From assembly GCF_946887195.1 (NCBI RefSeq), contig NZ_CAMPKE010000009.1, positions 1-64,000 on the forward strand: DNA of 64,000 nt, written 5' to 3'. This stretch comes from an uncultured Halomonas sp. GTDB taxonomy: Bacteria; Pseudomonadota; Gammaproteobacteria; Pseudomonadales; Halomonadaceae. Below are positions 7,570 to 17,118 of this stretch, piece after piece. The notes beneath the pieces were generated by a model, which saw nothing but the letters and a program-made list of their open reading frames with translations, had not been told where the DNA came from and did not search any database. A program made the position numbers and the translations under genes. Within the stretch, counting starts at the first letter, position 1, and each line of letters starts with the position of its first letter.

Positions 7570-8727
7570 ATGATTACTCGCAATGTGCTGCTGCTGACAG
7601 GATCGATTGCCATTATCGGCGCCAACTCCCTGGTGCTAAGCCCGATCGCAGCGTCGGTCGCTAAATCATTCATCGATACCGAAGCGGCTAATGTAATGGC
7701 TGCCTCGGCCGTCTATGGGCTCGCCACGGCGGCCAGCGCATTGACCCTGGCATCCATGGCGGATCGCATCGGTGCCGAACATGCTCTGCTGAATGCCCTG
7801 CTGATACTAATCGTGGCGATGACGGGCGCGGCGTTATCTCCCGCTCTGCTATGGCTCTGCCTGGCGCAGGCGCTGGCCGGGCTCGCGGCGGGCATCGCGC
7901 TGCCGGCGATTTATACGCTGGCGGCCCAAGTGGCCGAGAAAGGCCGCGAGAGCGAAACCTTGGGCGTCGTACTAACGGGATGGACGCTGAGCCTCGTCGC
8001 GGGCGTCAGTCTGTCGGCAGTGCTGGCCGATATCCTGCACTGGCGCGCAGTCTTTTCAATCCTGGCGATGGCCTCGGCCGCACTCGCGGTCGCCATTGCC
8101 AGGAGTCGCAATTGGGGAACGGGCACAAACGCCGCCATATCGACCTCACCGTTCACGGCGTTGCGGGTGCCCGGGATCGTGCCCGCACTCTTGAATGTCG
8201 CTTCCTATATGACGGCCTTCTATGGGCTCTACAGCTATCTCGGCCCGCATCTCGGTATAGCGTTGCAGCTTCCTGCCACCTTCGCCGGTCTGGCGACCTT
8301 CGCTTACGGGGTAGGTTTCGGCGTAGCGGCGCCGCTGGGTCGTCTGGTAGATCGCTACGGTACGCTGACGGCGGCCAGCACCGCTTTCGCTAGCCTGGCG
8401 CTCGTCTATCTCGGCCTGGCCGCCGCTTCCAGTCATGTCTTCATTCTGCTGGTCGGCTGCGTGGCGTGGGGGCTGGCCAACCATGTTGGTCTCAACCTGC
8501 TCGTGCGCCGTTTGACGGAACTCGATCCCTCACAGAGAGGCGCGATCATGGGCTTGTACAGCGCCATCACCTACCTTTGCGTCTTCATCGGCGCGCTGGC
8601 CTATCGTCCGGTCTTCGAGCGATTCGGCTTCGTCGCCTGCGCGCTGCTATCGGCGGCCTGCGTGGTCCCGGCGTTGATCGGGTCGTTCAGGCGATCGCTG
8701 CCGGGCTTTGCGCGAGAAGAGGGATGA
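7570..8727 (+). CDS. MFS transporter (drug:H+ antiporter-like)
   Basis: A 385-residue major facilitator protein with 12 predicted helices. It starts MITRNVLLLTGSIAIIGANS, and I placed the start at ATG 7570 because it puts the first helix at the N-terminus; the reading frame is open further upstream but that part overlaps the N-acetyltransferase remnant. The loop between helices 2 and 3 holds ASMADRIGAEHAL, the MFS signature position, and the loop 8-9 repeat is GRLVDRYG. It resembles arabinose-efflux (AraJ/YdhP-type) permeases. Substrate unknown. Downstream GST is convergent with a 26-base gap. Confidence 0.88.
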   Translation: MITRNVLLLTGSIAIIGANSLVLSPIAASVAKSFIDTEAANVMAASAVYGLATAASALTLASMADRIGAEHALLNALLILIVAMTGAALSPALLWLCLAQALAGLAAGIALPAIYTLAAQVAEKGRESETLGVVLTGWTLSLVAGVSLSAVLADILHWRAVFSILAMASAALAVAIARSRNWGTGTNAAISTSPFTALRVPGIVPALLNVASYMTAFYGLYSYLGPHLGIALQLPATFAGLATFAYGVGFGVAAPLGRLVDRYGTLTAASTAFASLALVYLGLAAASSHVFILLVGCVAWGLANHVGLNLLVRRLTELDPSQRGAIMGLYSAITYLCVFIGALAYRPVFERFGFVACALLSAACVVPALIGSFRRSLPGFAREEG

Positions 8728-8753
8728 AGCGAATACGCCGGTAGATAGCGGGG

Positions 8754-9365
8754 CTAGCGCATGGCTTCGTCGTCCATTCGATTGGCGCGGCGGAAGGCCT
8801 CGCGGTCGCTGACTCGCGCCCAGTAGTCGCGAAAGGCCGGACGTTCCTCAATGGAGCCGAACTGCATGCCCCAGCCGATCTGCGAGCCGACATAAACGTC
8901 CGCCGCAGTGAAACGCTCGCCGGCGATATAGTCGCCAGCGCTGACGGCGCGCTCCAAGTTATCGATCACGGCGGCGTAGGTACCGTAGCCAACCCGCCCC
9001 TGTTGCTCGGCGTCGGGCTCGATACCTAGTGATCTATCGGCCACCGCCGCCTCGAGTGGCCCGGCGGTGAAGAACAGCCATCGATAATAGGCCGCGCGTG
9101 CCTCCAGTGGCGGTGCCAGTTTCGCCTCGGGAAAGGCATCGGCGAGGTAGGCGCAAATGGCGGCACACTCGGTTACTACGTGATCGCCATGCTGGATGGC
9201 CGGCACCTTGCCCATGGGATTGATGGCAAGATACTCGGAAGATTTCATGGTCGTGCCGTATTCCAGTATCTCGGTGCGATAAGGCGTGCCGATCTCTTCC
9301 AGCATCCAGCGGACGATACGACCGCGCGACATGGGGTTGGTATAGAAAACCAGCGTATCGGTCAT
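8754..9365 (-). CDS. Glutathione S-transferase family protein
   Basis: A 203-residue cytosolic glutathione transferase. The thioredoxin-fold domain (1-80) contains YTNPMSRGRIVRWMLEEIG with the likely activating Ser near residue 13, the cis-proline motif MGKVPAI, and TECAAICAYLAD for glutathione gamma-glutamyl contacts. The helical C-terminal domain has GERFTAADVYVG, the N-capping box of the family. It probably conjugates or reduces electrophiles with glutathione. ATG 9365 is preceded by AGGAGAACCTC, so the upstream in-frame extension is not translated. Single-gene unit. Confidence 0.92.
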   Translation of the reverse strand: MTDTLVFYTNPMSRGRIVRWMLEEIGTPYRTEILEYGTTMKSSEYLAINPMGKVPAIQHGDHVVTECAAICAYLADAFPEAKLAPPLEARAAYYRWLFFTAGPLEAAVADRSLGIEPDAEQQGRVGYGTYAAVIDNLERAVSAGDYIAGERFTAADVYVGSQIGWGMQFGSIEERPAFRDYWARVSDREAFRRANRMDDEAMR

Positions 9366-9646
9366 GAGGTTCTCCTGGGGACGTCGGTGGCAGGGGAGAT
9401 TGCCTGTATCAACGTGACGGAGCGCCAGAGGGCGCTCCGCCATTATCCAGAATCAAACATAGCGCCGAATGGGCGGTCGCGCTCATTGCCTCGATCTAAA
9501 TTTTGAACGGCACCTCGAACCCACCTTAGAGCATGCGCTTGCCACCGAAGGGCATCGATTTGGGATCCATGTTGGCGATGCAATGGAGCCCATAGGCACT
9601 GGAAATAACCGACAAAATAATGCTTCGATCGAACTGTTTTCGCGGT

Positions 9647-10648
9647 TTATTTCCCGCGCCGCTTGATCTGATCGCGCAGCGCCGTGGGTACCTGATGAAT
9701 GATCAGTTGATCGTGGGCTTCGTCGTATTCGACCTGCGAGCCGAGCAGATGGCTCTCGAAGCTGATCGATAGCCCTCCGGCGCGACCGGTGAGGCGGCGG
9801 AACTGGTGAAGGGTGCGCTTATCGGGTGGAATCTCGGCGGCAAGGCCGTAGTCCTTGTTGCGGATGTAATCGTAGAAGGCCTTGGGCTGCTCGTCGTCGA
9901 TCAGTTCGGAAAGCTCGTCCAGGGTGATCGGCTGGCCGGTGCGCGCTTGGGTGTTGGCGTAGTCGATCAGGTTGTCGGTTTTCTCGCGGGCCTGCTCCTC
10001 GGCGAAGTCCTCGCTCTCGACATAGTCGCTGAAGGCTTTCAATAGCGTACGGGTTTCGCCGGGCGCATCGACGCCTTCTTCATAGCCGATGAAATCGCGA
10101 AAGTAATCGGCGATGCGTTTGCCGCCCTTACCCTTGATGAAGGAGATGTATTGCTTCGAGGGCGAGTCGCCGCGCCAGTCGGAGAGGTCGATGCGCGCGG
10201 CGAGATGCAATTGACCGAGATCGAGCTGGCGCGCCGGCGCGACATCCAGCGACTCGGTGACGCTGACCCCATCGCTGTGGTGCAGCAGGGCAATGGCCAA
10301 GTAGTCGCTCTCGCCCTGGCGATAGAGAGCGAACAGCACGTGACCGCCTACCGAGAGGTTGTTGCCTTCCATCAGCGTTTTCAAATGATCGGCCGCCTGG
10401 CGGCTGAAGGCGACGAAATCGCCACCCTCCAGATAACGGCCCAACCACCCGCTGAACGGGTAGGTGACGCTGTCGGCATTGAACAAGCCCCAGATCTTGG
10501 GCTTGGCGTTGTAGCTGTCGTTCAGGTCGTCCAGCAAGTGCTCCAGCGCCTGGGAAGCGGCCAACTCGCTGTCGCGGGCGTGCAGTGTCGCCGGCGTGCC
10601 ATCGGCCTGCTTGTCGATGAGGTGAACGATACTGCGAAGAATCGGCAT
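9647..10648 (-). CDS. yejK: Nucleoid-associated protein YejK (NdpA)
   Basis: A 333-residue protein of the YejK/NdpA (37-kDa nucleoid-associated) family. The conserved features visible are [12 protein letters not shown] in the first half, [23 protein letters not shown] in the centre (about residues 165-187) and the helical '[15 protein letters not shown]' segment. Length and end-to-end layout match E. coli YejK, a spermidine-nucleoid-associated protein whose exact role is unclear. It lies 1 base downstream of the hydroxyacid dehydrogenase stop (TGA 10650-10652, ATG 10648), so the two are probably co-transcribed and coupled. Confidence 0.93.
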   Translation of the reverse strand: MPILRSIVHLIDKQADGTPATLHARDSELAASQALEHLLDDLNDSYNAKPKIWGLFNADSVTYPFSGWLGRYLEGGDFVAFSRQAADHLKTLMEGNNLSVGGHVLFALYRQGESDYLAIALLHHSDGVSVTESLDVAPARQLDLGQLHLAARIDLSDWRGDSPSKQYISFIKGKGGKRIADYFRDFIGYEEGVDAPGETRTLLKAFSDYVESEDFAEEQAREKTDNLIDYANTQARTGQPITLDELSELIDDEQPKAFYDYIRNKDYGLAAEIPPDKRTLHQFRRLTGRAGGLSISFESHLLGSQVEYDEAHDQLIIHQVPTALRDQIKRRGK

Positions 10649-10649
10649 G

Positions 10650-11579
10650 TCAGTACCCGGCCTGCGGGTCGATGGTCTTGATCGGTTCGCCGTTCTCCAT
10701 TGCCCGGATCAGCGCGGCGACCTGATCGGCGGCGTCGCGCACCGGCGTGGGGCCGGCCATGTGCGGGGTGATACGCACTCGGGGATGAGTCCATAGCGGG
10801 TTGGATTTCGGCAGGGGCTCCTCGGCGAAGGCATCGAGAATCGCGCCGCGCAGGCGGCCCGGCTGTTGAGCCGGTCCCAGGGCATCGAGCAGGGCCTGCT
10901 CGTCGATCAGCGTGCCGCGCCCGGGATTGACCAGGCTGGCGCCGTCGGGTAGCCGCGCCAGCGTATCGGCATTGATGATGCCGCGTGTGCTGGCGGTGTC
11001 CGGCAGTAGCGTCACCAGCGTGTTCACCTCGCCGAGCAGTGCCGGCAGGCCAGCGTCGCCATGGTGGCAGATCACACCATCGAGCGACTTGGGCGAGCGG
11101 CTCCAGCCATGTACCGGAAAGCCATCGGCGGCCAACGCCTGGGCGACATGCGCGCCGATCGCGCCGAGTCCGAGCACGCCGACCGGCCAGTCGGCCTTGT
11201 CGATCAGCGGAATTTCATGCCACTCGGCGTGGGCCTGCTGATCGAAATAGCGATCGAAGTCGCGTTGGAAATGTAGCACGCCGTAGCGCGTGTAATCGGC
11301 CATCAGCGGCCCCATGCCGGCATCGCGCAGCTTGGCGATCGGCACGTTGCGGGGCAGCGCGGGATTTTTCAGCAGCGCATCGACGCCCGCGCCGAGATTG
11401 ACGATGCCTTTCAGGCGGGTCTGTTTCTCGAGCAGCTCGGCGGGCGGTTTCCACGCGGCCAGATAATCGGCGGGGGTATCGGCGTCGTCATCGCTGGTGA
11501 CGACCTCGGCACCGGGCAAGCGCTTGGCCAGCGCGTCGCGCCAGGTGGCGGCATCGCCGTTATGAACCAGTACGCGCAT
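10650..11579 (-). CDS. D-2-hydroxyacid dehydrogenase, glyoxylate/hydroxypyruvate reductase A-like
   Basis: A 309-residue NAD(P)-dependent reductase related to GhrA. The Rossmann motif [16 protein letters not shown] is near residue 140. The catalytic set is Arg in [15 protein letters not shown] region, Glu in [13 protein letters not shown] and His in [10 protein letters not shown]. It would reduce glyoxylate or hydroxypyruvate or a similar 2-keto acid. ATG 11579 follows an ideal AAGGAG site. It lies 41 bases downstream of the enuR-like gene on the same strand, so it may be expressed with it; no ectoine-pathway step calls for this enzyme, and the link could be chance. Confidence 0.9.
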   Translation of the reverse strand: MRVLVHNGDAATWRDALAKRLPGAEVVTSDDDADTPADYLAAWKPPAELLEKQTRLKGIVNLGAGVDALLKNPALPRNVPIAKLRDAGMGPLMADYTRYGVLHFQRDFDRYFDQQAHAEWHEIPLIDKADWPVGVLGLGAIGAHVAQALAADGFPVHGWSRSPKSLDGVICHHGDAGLPALLGEVNTLVTLLPDTASTRGIINADTLARLPDGASLVNPGRGTLIDEQALLDALGPAQQPGRLRGAILDAFAEEPLPKSNPLWTHPRVRITPHMAGPTPVRDAADQVAALIRAMENGEPIKTIDPQAGY

Positions 11580-11620
11580 TTCTTCTCCTTGATTAGGTCT
11601 TGCTTCAAAGTGAATCCGGG

Positions 11621-13027
11621 CTAATAGACGATTTGCAGCATGGGCGGCGGCGCCTCGCCCAGCAACTGTGCCAGCAGCTCCAAGCCACGATCCAGGCGCT
11701 CGGTATCGGTTTCCGCGCCCAGGCTCAGGCGCACCCGGCGCGGCGGTGGAGTCTGCTCGACCATGAATGGCTGCGCGGTGGTAATCGCCAGGCCCTCCTG
11801 CTCGGCCTGCTGCTGCAACTCTTCGGCGCGCCAGGCCGGCGGCAAGGACAACCACAGATGCAGGCTGCTGGGGCGGGCGGAGAACTCATGCCCACGCAAG
11901 CGCTGCGCGGCCAGGCGCTGACGCTCGCCGAGCAGCCGGCGCTGTTCGCCGGCGAGCTCCTCGACGGTGCCATTGGCGAGCCACAGGTCGGCGAGTTCGA
12001 AGATCAGCGGCGTGGCCATCCAACTGGTGGCACGCAGGCGCGGCAGGGTGTGGTGAAGCTGGCCGCGCGGCACGCTCAAATAGCCGGCACGCAACCCCGG
12101 CACGGTGACCTTGGTCAGGCTGGTCACATGGAAGCTCTGGCGTGGCAGTCGCGCGGTGAGCGGTGTCAGGCCGGGCGGTTCGAGCAGCGCATGCACGTCG
12201 TCCTCGATCAGCCAGATGCCGTGGCGAATCAACACCTCGGCGACAGCATCGCGGCGTGTTTGGCTCATGGTCGCGCCGGTAGGGTTGAGCTGGGTCGGCG
12301 TCAGGCATGCCGCGCGTGGCCGAAAGCGTCGGCAGGCGGCATCCAGCGCTTCGGGAATCACGCCTTCCTCATCGATGGCAACACCGCGCAGTTGAAAGCC
12401 CAGCGTGCGCGACAATGCGATCAACCCGTGGTCGGTCAGCGCCTCGGTCAGCACCACGTCGCCATGCTGAACCACGGTGGCGATCGCCAGCATCAAGCCA
12501 TGCGCCGCGCCATTGCACAGCAGGCGATCGTCGACATCACCAGGTACGCCGAGTCGTTCATGCAGCCAGGCACTGGCGCGCTCGCGTTGGTGAATCAGCC
12601 CGGCAATCGGGCGGCAGGCGGCGATCACATCGGGCGATGCCTGTTCGGCGAGCTCGGCCAGCGCCTCGCGAAAGCGCAAGTGGTGCATCGGCAGGCACAC
12701 CGGATGCGCGATCGACAGGTCGATCAATGCCGCCTCGGGACGCGGTTCACTGACGCGCAGGTACTCCGATTCGCGCGAGTCGTCGAGCATGTTGATCCAG
12801 GTTCCGCTGCCCACCCGCGCCTGTACCAGCCCCATCTTCTCGGCCTGGGCGTAGGCGCGCGACACGGTTTGCACGCTGACATTCAGCGATTCGGCCAACT
12901 GGCGATGGGTCGGCAGCCGTGTGCCAGGGGTCAGCTCGCCGTGGCGAATGGCCTCGGAAAGCGCCCGGGCGATGGCCAGATACTTGGGGCCATGCGGCGA
13001 TAGGTACGGTGTCAGATCAATTGTCAT
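11621..13027 (-). CDS. enuR: MocR/GntR-family PLP-dependent regulator, EnuR-like
   Basis: A 468-residue MocR regulator: an N-terminal GntR winged helix (residues 12-80; LPTHRQLAESLNVSVQTVSRAY) fused to a fold-type I aminotransferase-like domain that binds PLP through the Lys in TSLTKVTVPGLRAGYLS (about residue 296). In ectoine-degrading bacteria the repressor EnuR belongs to this family and senses diaminobutyrate-type intermediates through the PLP aldimine. Position, divergent to doeA with an operator-like repeat between, makes it the likely repressor of the doe genes. The name is given from context; a different MocR is possible. The start codon lies inside one operator copy, implying autoregulation. 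Confidence 0.8.
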   Translation of the reverse strand: MTIDLTPYLSPHGPKYLAIARALSEAIRHGELTPGTRLPTHRQLAESLNVSVQTVSRAYAQAEKMGLVQARVGSGTWINMLDDSRESEYLRVSEPRPEAALIDLSIAHPVCLPMHHLRFREALAELAEQASPDVIAACRPIAGLIHQRERASAWLHERLGVPGDVDDRLLCNGAAHGLMLAIATVVQHGDVVLTEALTDHGLIALSRTLGFQLRGVAIDEEGVIPEALDAACRRFRPRAACLTPTQLNPTGATMSQTRRDAVAEVLIRHGIWLIEDDVHALLEPPGLTPLTARLPRQSFHVTSLTKVTVPGLRAGYLSVPRGQLHHTLPRLRATSWMATPLIFELADLWLANGTVEELAGEQRRLLGERQRLAAQRLRGHEFSARPSSLHLWLSLPPAWRAEELQQQAEQEGLAITTAQPFMVEQTPPPRRVRLSLGAETDTERLDRGLELLAQLLGEAPPPMLQIVY

Positions 13028-13133
13028 GATTCAATAAAGCCTTTGACGGCCAGCTCTGCCTTGGTGCTAGTATCCCCACAAGGACATTGATAGGCAATTG
13101 TCATGATTTAAAATAATCAAAGATCATGACAAT
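13020..13133. promoter_or_regulatory. Three-copy ATTGTCATGAT operator between enuR and doeA
   Basis: The motif ATTGTCATGATT occurs at 13020-13031 and 13097-13108 on the plus strand, and its 11-base core recurs inverted at 13123-13133. The last two form a perfect 11-base inverted repeat with a 15-base spacer. The first copy covers the enuR start codon. The region is 230 bases long and A/T-rich compared with the genes. A TTGACG at 13043 with TAGTAT at 13068 is a weak candidate promoter for doeA, with 19-base spacing. Confidence 0.65.
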
Positions 13134-13258
13134 AATAATGCCAGCTTCTGCAAATGCGTTTATCGCGATGAAGCGTTCAAAGCGTGTCCAGACAGCGACT
13201 CGATCTCCCGCACTTGGCGGGCGGATCGGTTTTGGCGATTTCGTTTTGGGGCGAGGCC

Positions 13259-14458
13259 ATGATCGAGGTTTCCCTGCCGTTCACTCGTGAAGAATATGCA
13301 AGCCGTGTATGGAAGGTGCGCCGCGCCATGGCCAGCCGTGGCATCGACGTGCTGATCGTCAGCGACCCTTCCAACATGGCCTGGCTGACTGGCTACGATG
13401 GCTGGTCGTTTTATGTACACCAATGTGTGCTGCTGGGGCTCGAAGGCGAGCCGGTATGGTATGGCCGTCGCCAGGACAGCAACGGCGCGCTGCGCACCTG
13501 CTGGATCGACCCCGAGAACATTACCTACTATCCGGATTACTACGTGCAGAATCCGGACATGCACCCGATGGATTATCTCGCCCAGTCGATCATGCCCGAA
13601 CGTGGCTGGCACGAAGGTGTCGTGGGCATGGAGATGGACAACTACTACTTCTCTGCCAAGGCGTATCAGAGCCTGCTCAGCGAGTTGCCCCACGCGCGCT
13701 TCATGGATGCCAACGCGCTGGTCAACTGGTGCCGGGCGATCAAGTCGCCGCAGGAGATCGAGTACATGCGGGTGGCCGCGCGCATCGTCGAGGGCATGCA
13801 TTCGCGCATTCTCGAGATGATCGAGCCGGGGCTGGCCAAGAGCAAGCTGGTTTCGGAAATCTACCGGGTGGGCATCGAAGGCTGGACGGCGCCCGACGGT
13901 ACCGTCTACGGCGGCGATTACCCGGCCATCGTACCGCTGCTGCCGACCGGCTCCGACGCGGCGGCACCGCACCTGACCTGGGACGATACGCCGTTTCGCG
14001 AAGGCGAGGGCACCTTCTTCGAGATCGCCGGTTGCTTCAAGCGCTATCATGCGCCGCTGTCGCGTACCGTGTTCCTCGGCAAGCCGCCCAGTGAGTTCGT
14101 GCGCGGCGAGTCGGCGCTGCTCGAGGGTATCGAGAATGGCCTGGCGGTGGCCAAGCCCGGCAACCGCTGCGCGGATATCGCCATGGCATTGGGTGCGGCG
14201 ATGGACAAATACGGTTTCGACCGTGGCGGCGCACGCTGCGGCTATCCCATCGGCATCAGCTACCCACCCGACTGGGGCGAGCGCACCATGAGCTTGCGCC
14301 CCTCCGACGAGACGATCCTCGAGCCCGGCATGACCTTCCATTTCATGCCCGGCATGTGGATGGACGACTGGGGGCTCGAGATCACCGAGAGCATTCTGAT
14401 TACCGAACAGGGCGCCGAGCCGCTGGCCCATTTTCCGCGCCAGCTCTTCGTCAAGTAG
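13259..14458 (+). CDS. doeA: Ectoine hydrolase DoeA
   Basis: A 399-residue enzyme of the M24 'pita-bread' peptidase family that opens the ectoine ring, giving N-alpha-acetyl-L-2,4-diaminobutyrate. The first step of ectoine catabolism in the cytoplasm. MIEVSLPFTREEYASRVWKV starts at ATG 13259, which gives the length of H. elongata DoeA as I recall it; the frame is open 25 codons upstream, but a GAGG five bases before 13259 supports this start. Conserved stretches include GYDGWSFYVHQCVLLGLEGE, the loop GGDYPAIVP and ITESILITE near the end. As in DoeA/EutD, the usual metal-binding Asp/His set of methionine aminopeptidases is only partly kept. First gene of doeABX. Confidence 0.96.
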   Translation: MIEVSLPFTREEYASRVWKVRRAMASRGIDVLIVSDPSNMAWLTGYDGWSFYVHQCVLLGLEGEPVWYGRRQDSNGALRTCWIDPENITYYPDYYVQNPDMHPMDYLAQSIMPERGWHEGVVGMEMDNYYFSAKAYQSLLSELPHARFMDANALVNWCRAIKSPQEIEYMRVAARIVEGMHSRILEMIEPGLAKSKLVSEIYRVGIEGWTAPDGTVYGGDYPAIVPLLPTGSDAAAPHLTWDDTPFREGEGTFFEIAGCFKRYHAPLSRTVFLGKPPSEFVRGESALLEGIENGLAVAKPGNRCADIAMALGAAMDKYGFDRGGARCGYPIGISYPPDWGERTMSLRPSDETILEPGMTFHFMPGMWMDDWGLEITESILITEQGAEPLAHFPRQLFVK

Positions 14459-14492
14459 CGCCCGAGCCGTTCGTCACGTTAAGGAGAAAATC

Positions 14493-15524
14493 ATGAGCGA
14501 TCGACCCAGCCCCATGCGGCCCAGCCCGATCTCCGCCACCGTCGATTTCGATGCGCAAGGCGTGCAGCACGGCTTTCTCAAGCTGCCGATCTCCAACGAC
14601 GAGTCCGCCTGGGGAGCGGTGATGATCCCGATCACCGTGGTCAACAATGGCGAAGGCCCCAGCGCCCTGCTCACCGGTGGCAACCACGGCGACGAGTATG
14701 AAGGCATCACCGCGCTGCTCAAGCTGGCCAATACCCTCAAGGCCGAGGACGTTCACGGCCGGGTGATCATCGTGCCGATGATGAACACGCCGGCGGCCCA
14801 GGTGGGGCGGCGCACCTCGCCGATGGATGGCGGCAATCTCAATCGCAGCTTTCCCGGCGACCCGAATGGCAGCGTCACCGAGCAGATCGCCGACTACTTC
14901 ACCCGCATGCTGGTGCCGCTGGTCGATGTCGTGCTCGATCTGCACTCCGGCGGGCGCACGCTGGACATCGTGCCGTTCGCCGCCTCGCATTCGCTCGATG
15001 ACAAGGCGCAGCAGCGCCAGGCGCTGGAGGGCGCCAAGGCCTTCGGCGCGCCGACGGCGATGATGATGTTCGAACTCGACGCCGCCAAGCTGTTCGATAC
15101 CGCGGTGGAGAGCCAGGGCAAGATATTCGTCGCCACCGAGCTCGGCGGCGGCGGCACCACCACGCCTGAGCGCATGGCGATCGCCGAACGCGGCGTGCAT
15201 AATTTCCTGATTCACTATGGCCTGATCGACGGCGAACTCGAAGCGCCGGCCGAGCCGCAGGTGTACGTCGATATGCCCGACGCCTCCTGCTACGTGCAGA
15301 GCGAACACACCGGCCTGCTCGAGCTGACGCTGGCCCTTGGCGATACCGTGAAGCGCGGCGACGTCATCGCCCGCGTTTACGATATGACCCGCACTGGCGC
15401 CGCGCCGGTGGAATATCGCGCCGAACGCAGCGGCCTGCTGGTGGCGCGGCGCTTCCCGGCGCAGGTCAACATGGGCGATACCATCGCGGTTATTGCCGAA
15501 ATCGTTGATTCGCTCGATTCATAA
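14493..15524 (+). CDS. doeB: N-alpha-acetyl-L-2,4-diaminobutyrate deacetylase DoeB
   Basis: A 343-residue zinc hydrolase of the succinylglutamate desuccinylase/aspartoacylase (AstE/AspA) family. It removes acetate from the product of DoeA to give L-2,4-diaminobutyrate. Zinc ligands are visible in GGNHGDEYEG (His and Glu, about residues 65-70) and in LDLHSGG (His, about 151). NRSFPGDP carries the Arg that holds the substrate. A C-terminal beta domain (about 255-340) follows. It starts 34 bases after doeA with AAGGAG ahead of ATG 14493, and ends 14 bases before doeX, so the three form one operon. Confidence 0.96.
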   Translation: MSDRPSPMRPSPISATVDFDAQGVQHGFLKLPISNDESAWGAVMIPITVVNNGEGPSALLTGGNHGDEYEGITALLKLANTLKAEDVHGRVIIVPMMNTPAAQVGRRTSPMDGGNLNRSFPGDPNGSVTEQIADYFTRMLVPLVDVVLDLHSGGRTLDIVPFAASHSLDDKAQQRQALEGAKAFGAPTAMMMFELDAAKLFDTAVESQGKIFVATELGGGGTTTPERMAIAERGVHNFLIHYGLIDGELEAPAEPQVYVDMPDASCYVQSEHTGLLELTLALGDTVKRGDVIARVYDMTRTGAAPVEYRAERSGLLVARRFPAQVNMGDTIAVIAEIVDSLDS

Positions 15525-15538
15525 GGTTCTATTCACGC

Positions 15539-16009
15539 ATGAAGCTCGATCGGTACGATTTCAAGATTCTGGAGATTCTGGCCAAGGAGGGTCGTATCAC
15601 CAAGTCGCGGCTGGCCGAGGCGATCAATCTCTCGGTGAGCCCGTGCTGGGAGCGGGTGCGGCGGTTGGAAAAGGCCGGCATCATCGAAGGCTACGGTGCG
15701 CGTATCAACCCTCGTGTGCTGCTCAAGCGCACCCCGGTATGGATGCAGATCGAGCTGAAACAGCACAACGCCGAGAGTTTCCTGCGTTTCGAGAACGCCA
15801 TGCGCGACACGCCCGAGGTCACCGAATGCGTGGCCGTGGGCGGTGGCGTGGATTACCTGGTCAAGGTCGAGGCCGAAAACGTCGATGCCTATCAACGGCT
15901 GATCGACGATTGGTTGATGTCCGACCTGGGGATAGAGCGCTATTTCACCTACATCGTCACGAAAACGGTCAAGCTCGAGGCGCCGCCCCTCGACGTCGCC
16001 CGCGAGTAG
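15539..16009 (+). CDS. doeX: Lrp/AsnC-family regulator DoeX
   Basis: A 156-residue Lrp/AsnC regulator. The helix-turn-helix is in residues 18-50 (GRITKSRLAEAINLSVSPCWERVRRLEKAG) and the RAM effector domain follows, with the ligand-loop GGGVDYLVKVEAENVDAYQ. In H. elongata DoeX binds upstream of doeA. It lies 14 bases downstream of doeB as third gene of the operon, so the pathway appears to have two regulators: this activator-type protein and the divergent MocR repressor. Confidence 0.93.
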   Translation: MKLDRYDFKILEILAKEGRITKSRLAEAINLSVSPCWERVRRLEKAGIIEGYGARINPRVLLKRTPVWMQIELKQHNAESFLRFENAMRDTPEVTECVAVGGGVDYLVKVEAENVDAYQRLIDDWLMSDLGIERYFTYIVTKTVKLEAPPLDVARE

Positions 16010-16125
16010 CGAGTCTTCACATTCCCGCCATTGACGCTGCTATGCTGAGTGCATCTGGCGGTTATCGGCGCCCTCGATTGGCATCGGTATCCGTTTCGCC
16101 GTCACACTCAAGGATGAGAAGCGCA

Positions 16126-16959
16126 ATGGATCGTCACGAGTCCGGATCGACCGTTATGTCCCAGGTATCGCCGCAGGAGTGCGCTACCGCTGCCGACGAA
16201 TTCCGAGAAGATGACTTTCCAGAGCGCTACGACGATCAGCGCCATCGCCCGCTGCGTGAATTTCGCGATCCCTCCGAGTTGCCGATCACCCTGACCCTCA
16301 ACGACACCGTCATGGTCACGCTACTGGCCACGCCCGAGGCGCTGGAAACGCTGGCCATCGGACACGCCTATACGGCGGGCTGGATCGAGCGCTTCGCGCA
16401 GATCGAGGCGATCGATATCTCGCGATTGCGCCATGGGCTGGCGGTGCGCTTGACGGTCGCAGAGCGCCTCGCCACGCGAGCCGCCGAGGGCCTGCCCAGC
16501 GAGCCATCGGTTTCCAGCTGTGGAGCGTGCGGCGCGGCGCAGGAAGCGCAACTGATGGCCGGGCTGGTCAGGCTCGGCGCGCAGGCACCCATTGCGCCTG
16601 CCATGCTGCGGCGCGGGCTCGATGCGCTATCGCGACGTTACCGGCGCGGCCAGCACAGTGCGTTGGGGCTCGACGAAAACGGCGACGTCATGGCCTCGGG
16701 GACCGATATCGGTCGCCACAATGCGCTCGACCGGGTGATCGGCGAATGCCTGCGCCGCGGCCACTGGCCGCGTGCCGTGTTGCTGTCGAGTCGTTGCAGC
16801 CTGGAATTGGTGCAGAAGACCGTGCGTGCGCGTATCCCCACGCTCGCCACGCTTTCGCTACCCTCGGCGTTGGCGGTGGAAGTCGCCCGCGCCTGCGATC
16901 TCAATCTGCTCTGTTGTCACCGTGGCCGGCACCTCGAATTGCTGAGCGGGCAGGCCTGA
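16126..16959 (+). CDS. fdhD: Formate dehydrogenase accessory sulfurtransferase FdhD
   Basis: FdhD passes sulfur from IscS to the molybdenum cofactor of formate dehydrogenase, which needs it for activity. The protein is about 277 residues. The sulfur-carrying CXXC loop is present as SSCGACG (about residue 128), the family signature GTDIGRHNALDRVIG follows at about 200, and the SSRCSLELVQK segment is conserved. ATG 16126 is a reasonable start; ATG 16114 and ATG 16156 are in frame, and AAGGA at 16110 favours neither clearly. It sits between doeX and doeC on the same strand with gaps of about 115 and 160 bases. No formate dehydrogenase gene is in the window, so the location looks incidental. Confidence 0.92.
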   Translation: MDRHESGSTVMSQVSPQECATAADEFREDDFPERYDDQRHRPLREFRDPSELPITLTLNDTVMVTLLATPEALETLAIGHAYTAGWIERFAQIEAIDISRLRHGLAVRLTVAERLATRAAEGLPSEPSVSSCGACGAAQEAQLMAGLVRLGAQAPIAPAMLRRGLDALSRRYRRGQHSALGLDENGDVMASGTDIGRHNALDRVIGECLRRGHWPRAVLLSSRCSLELVQKTVRARIPTLATLSLPSALAVEVARACDLNLLCCHRGRHLELLSGQA

Positions 16960-17118
16960 GCGCTGTATCAGAAAATTCTGCATTTCGGCATGGTAACTCC
17001 GGAAATTTCTCTCGCCGCGCCCTCGGCGGACAAAAACTCTCCTCCCCGATAAGCCGTTACCCTGTGCATCAAGGCTAACCGATGTTCGGCCTGCTTTTCG
17101 TTTCAGGGGAGGTGCAAC

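Noticed and set aside
9469..9666. Short plus-strand open frame between the GST and yejK genes
   Set aside because: No ribosome site, no family resemblance, and the end overlaps yejK; treated as non-coding.
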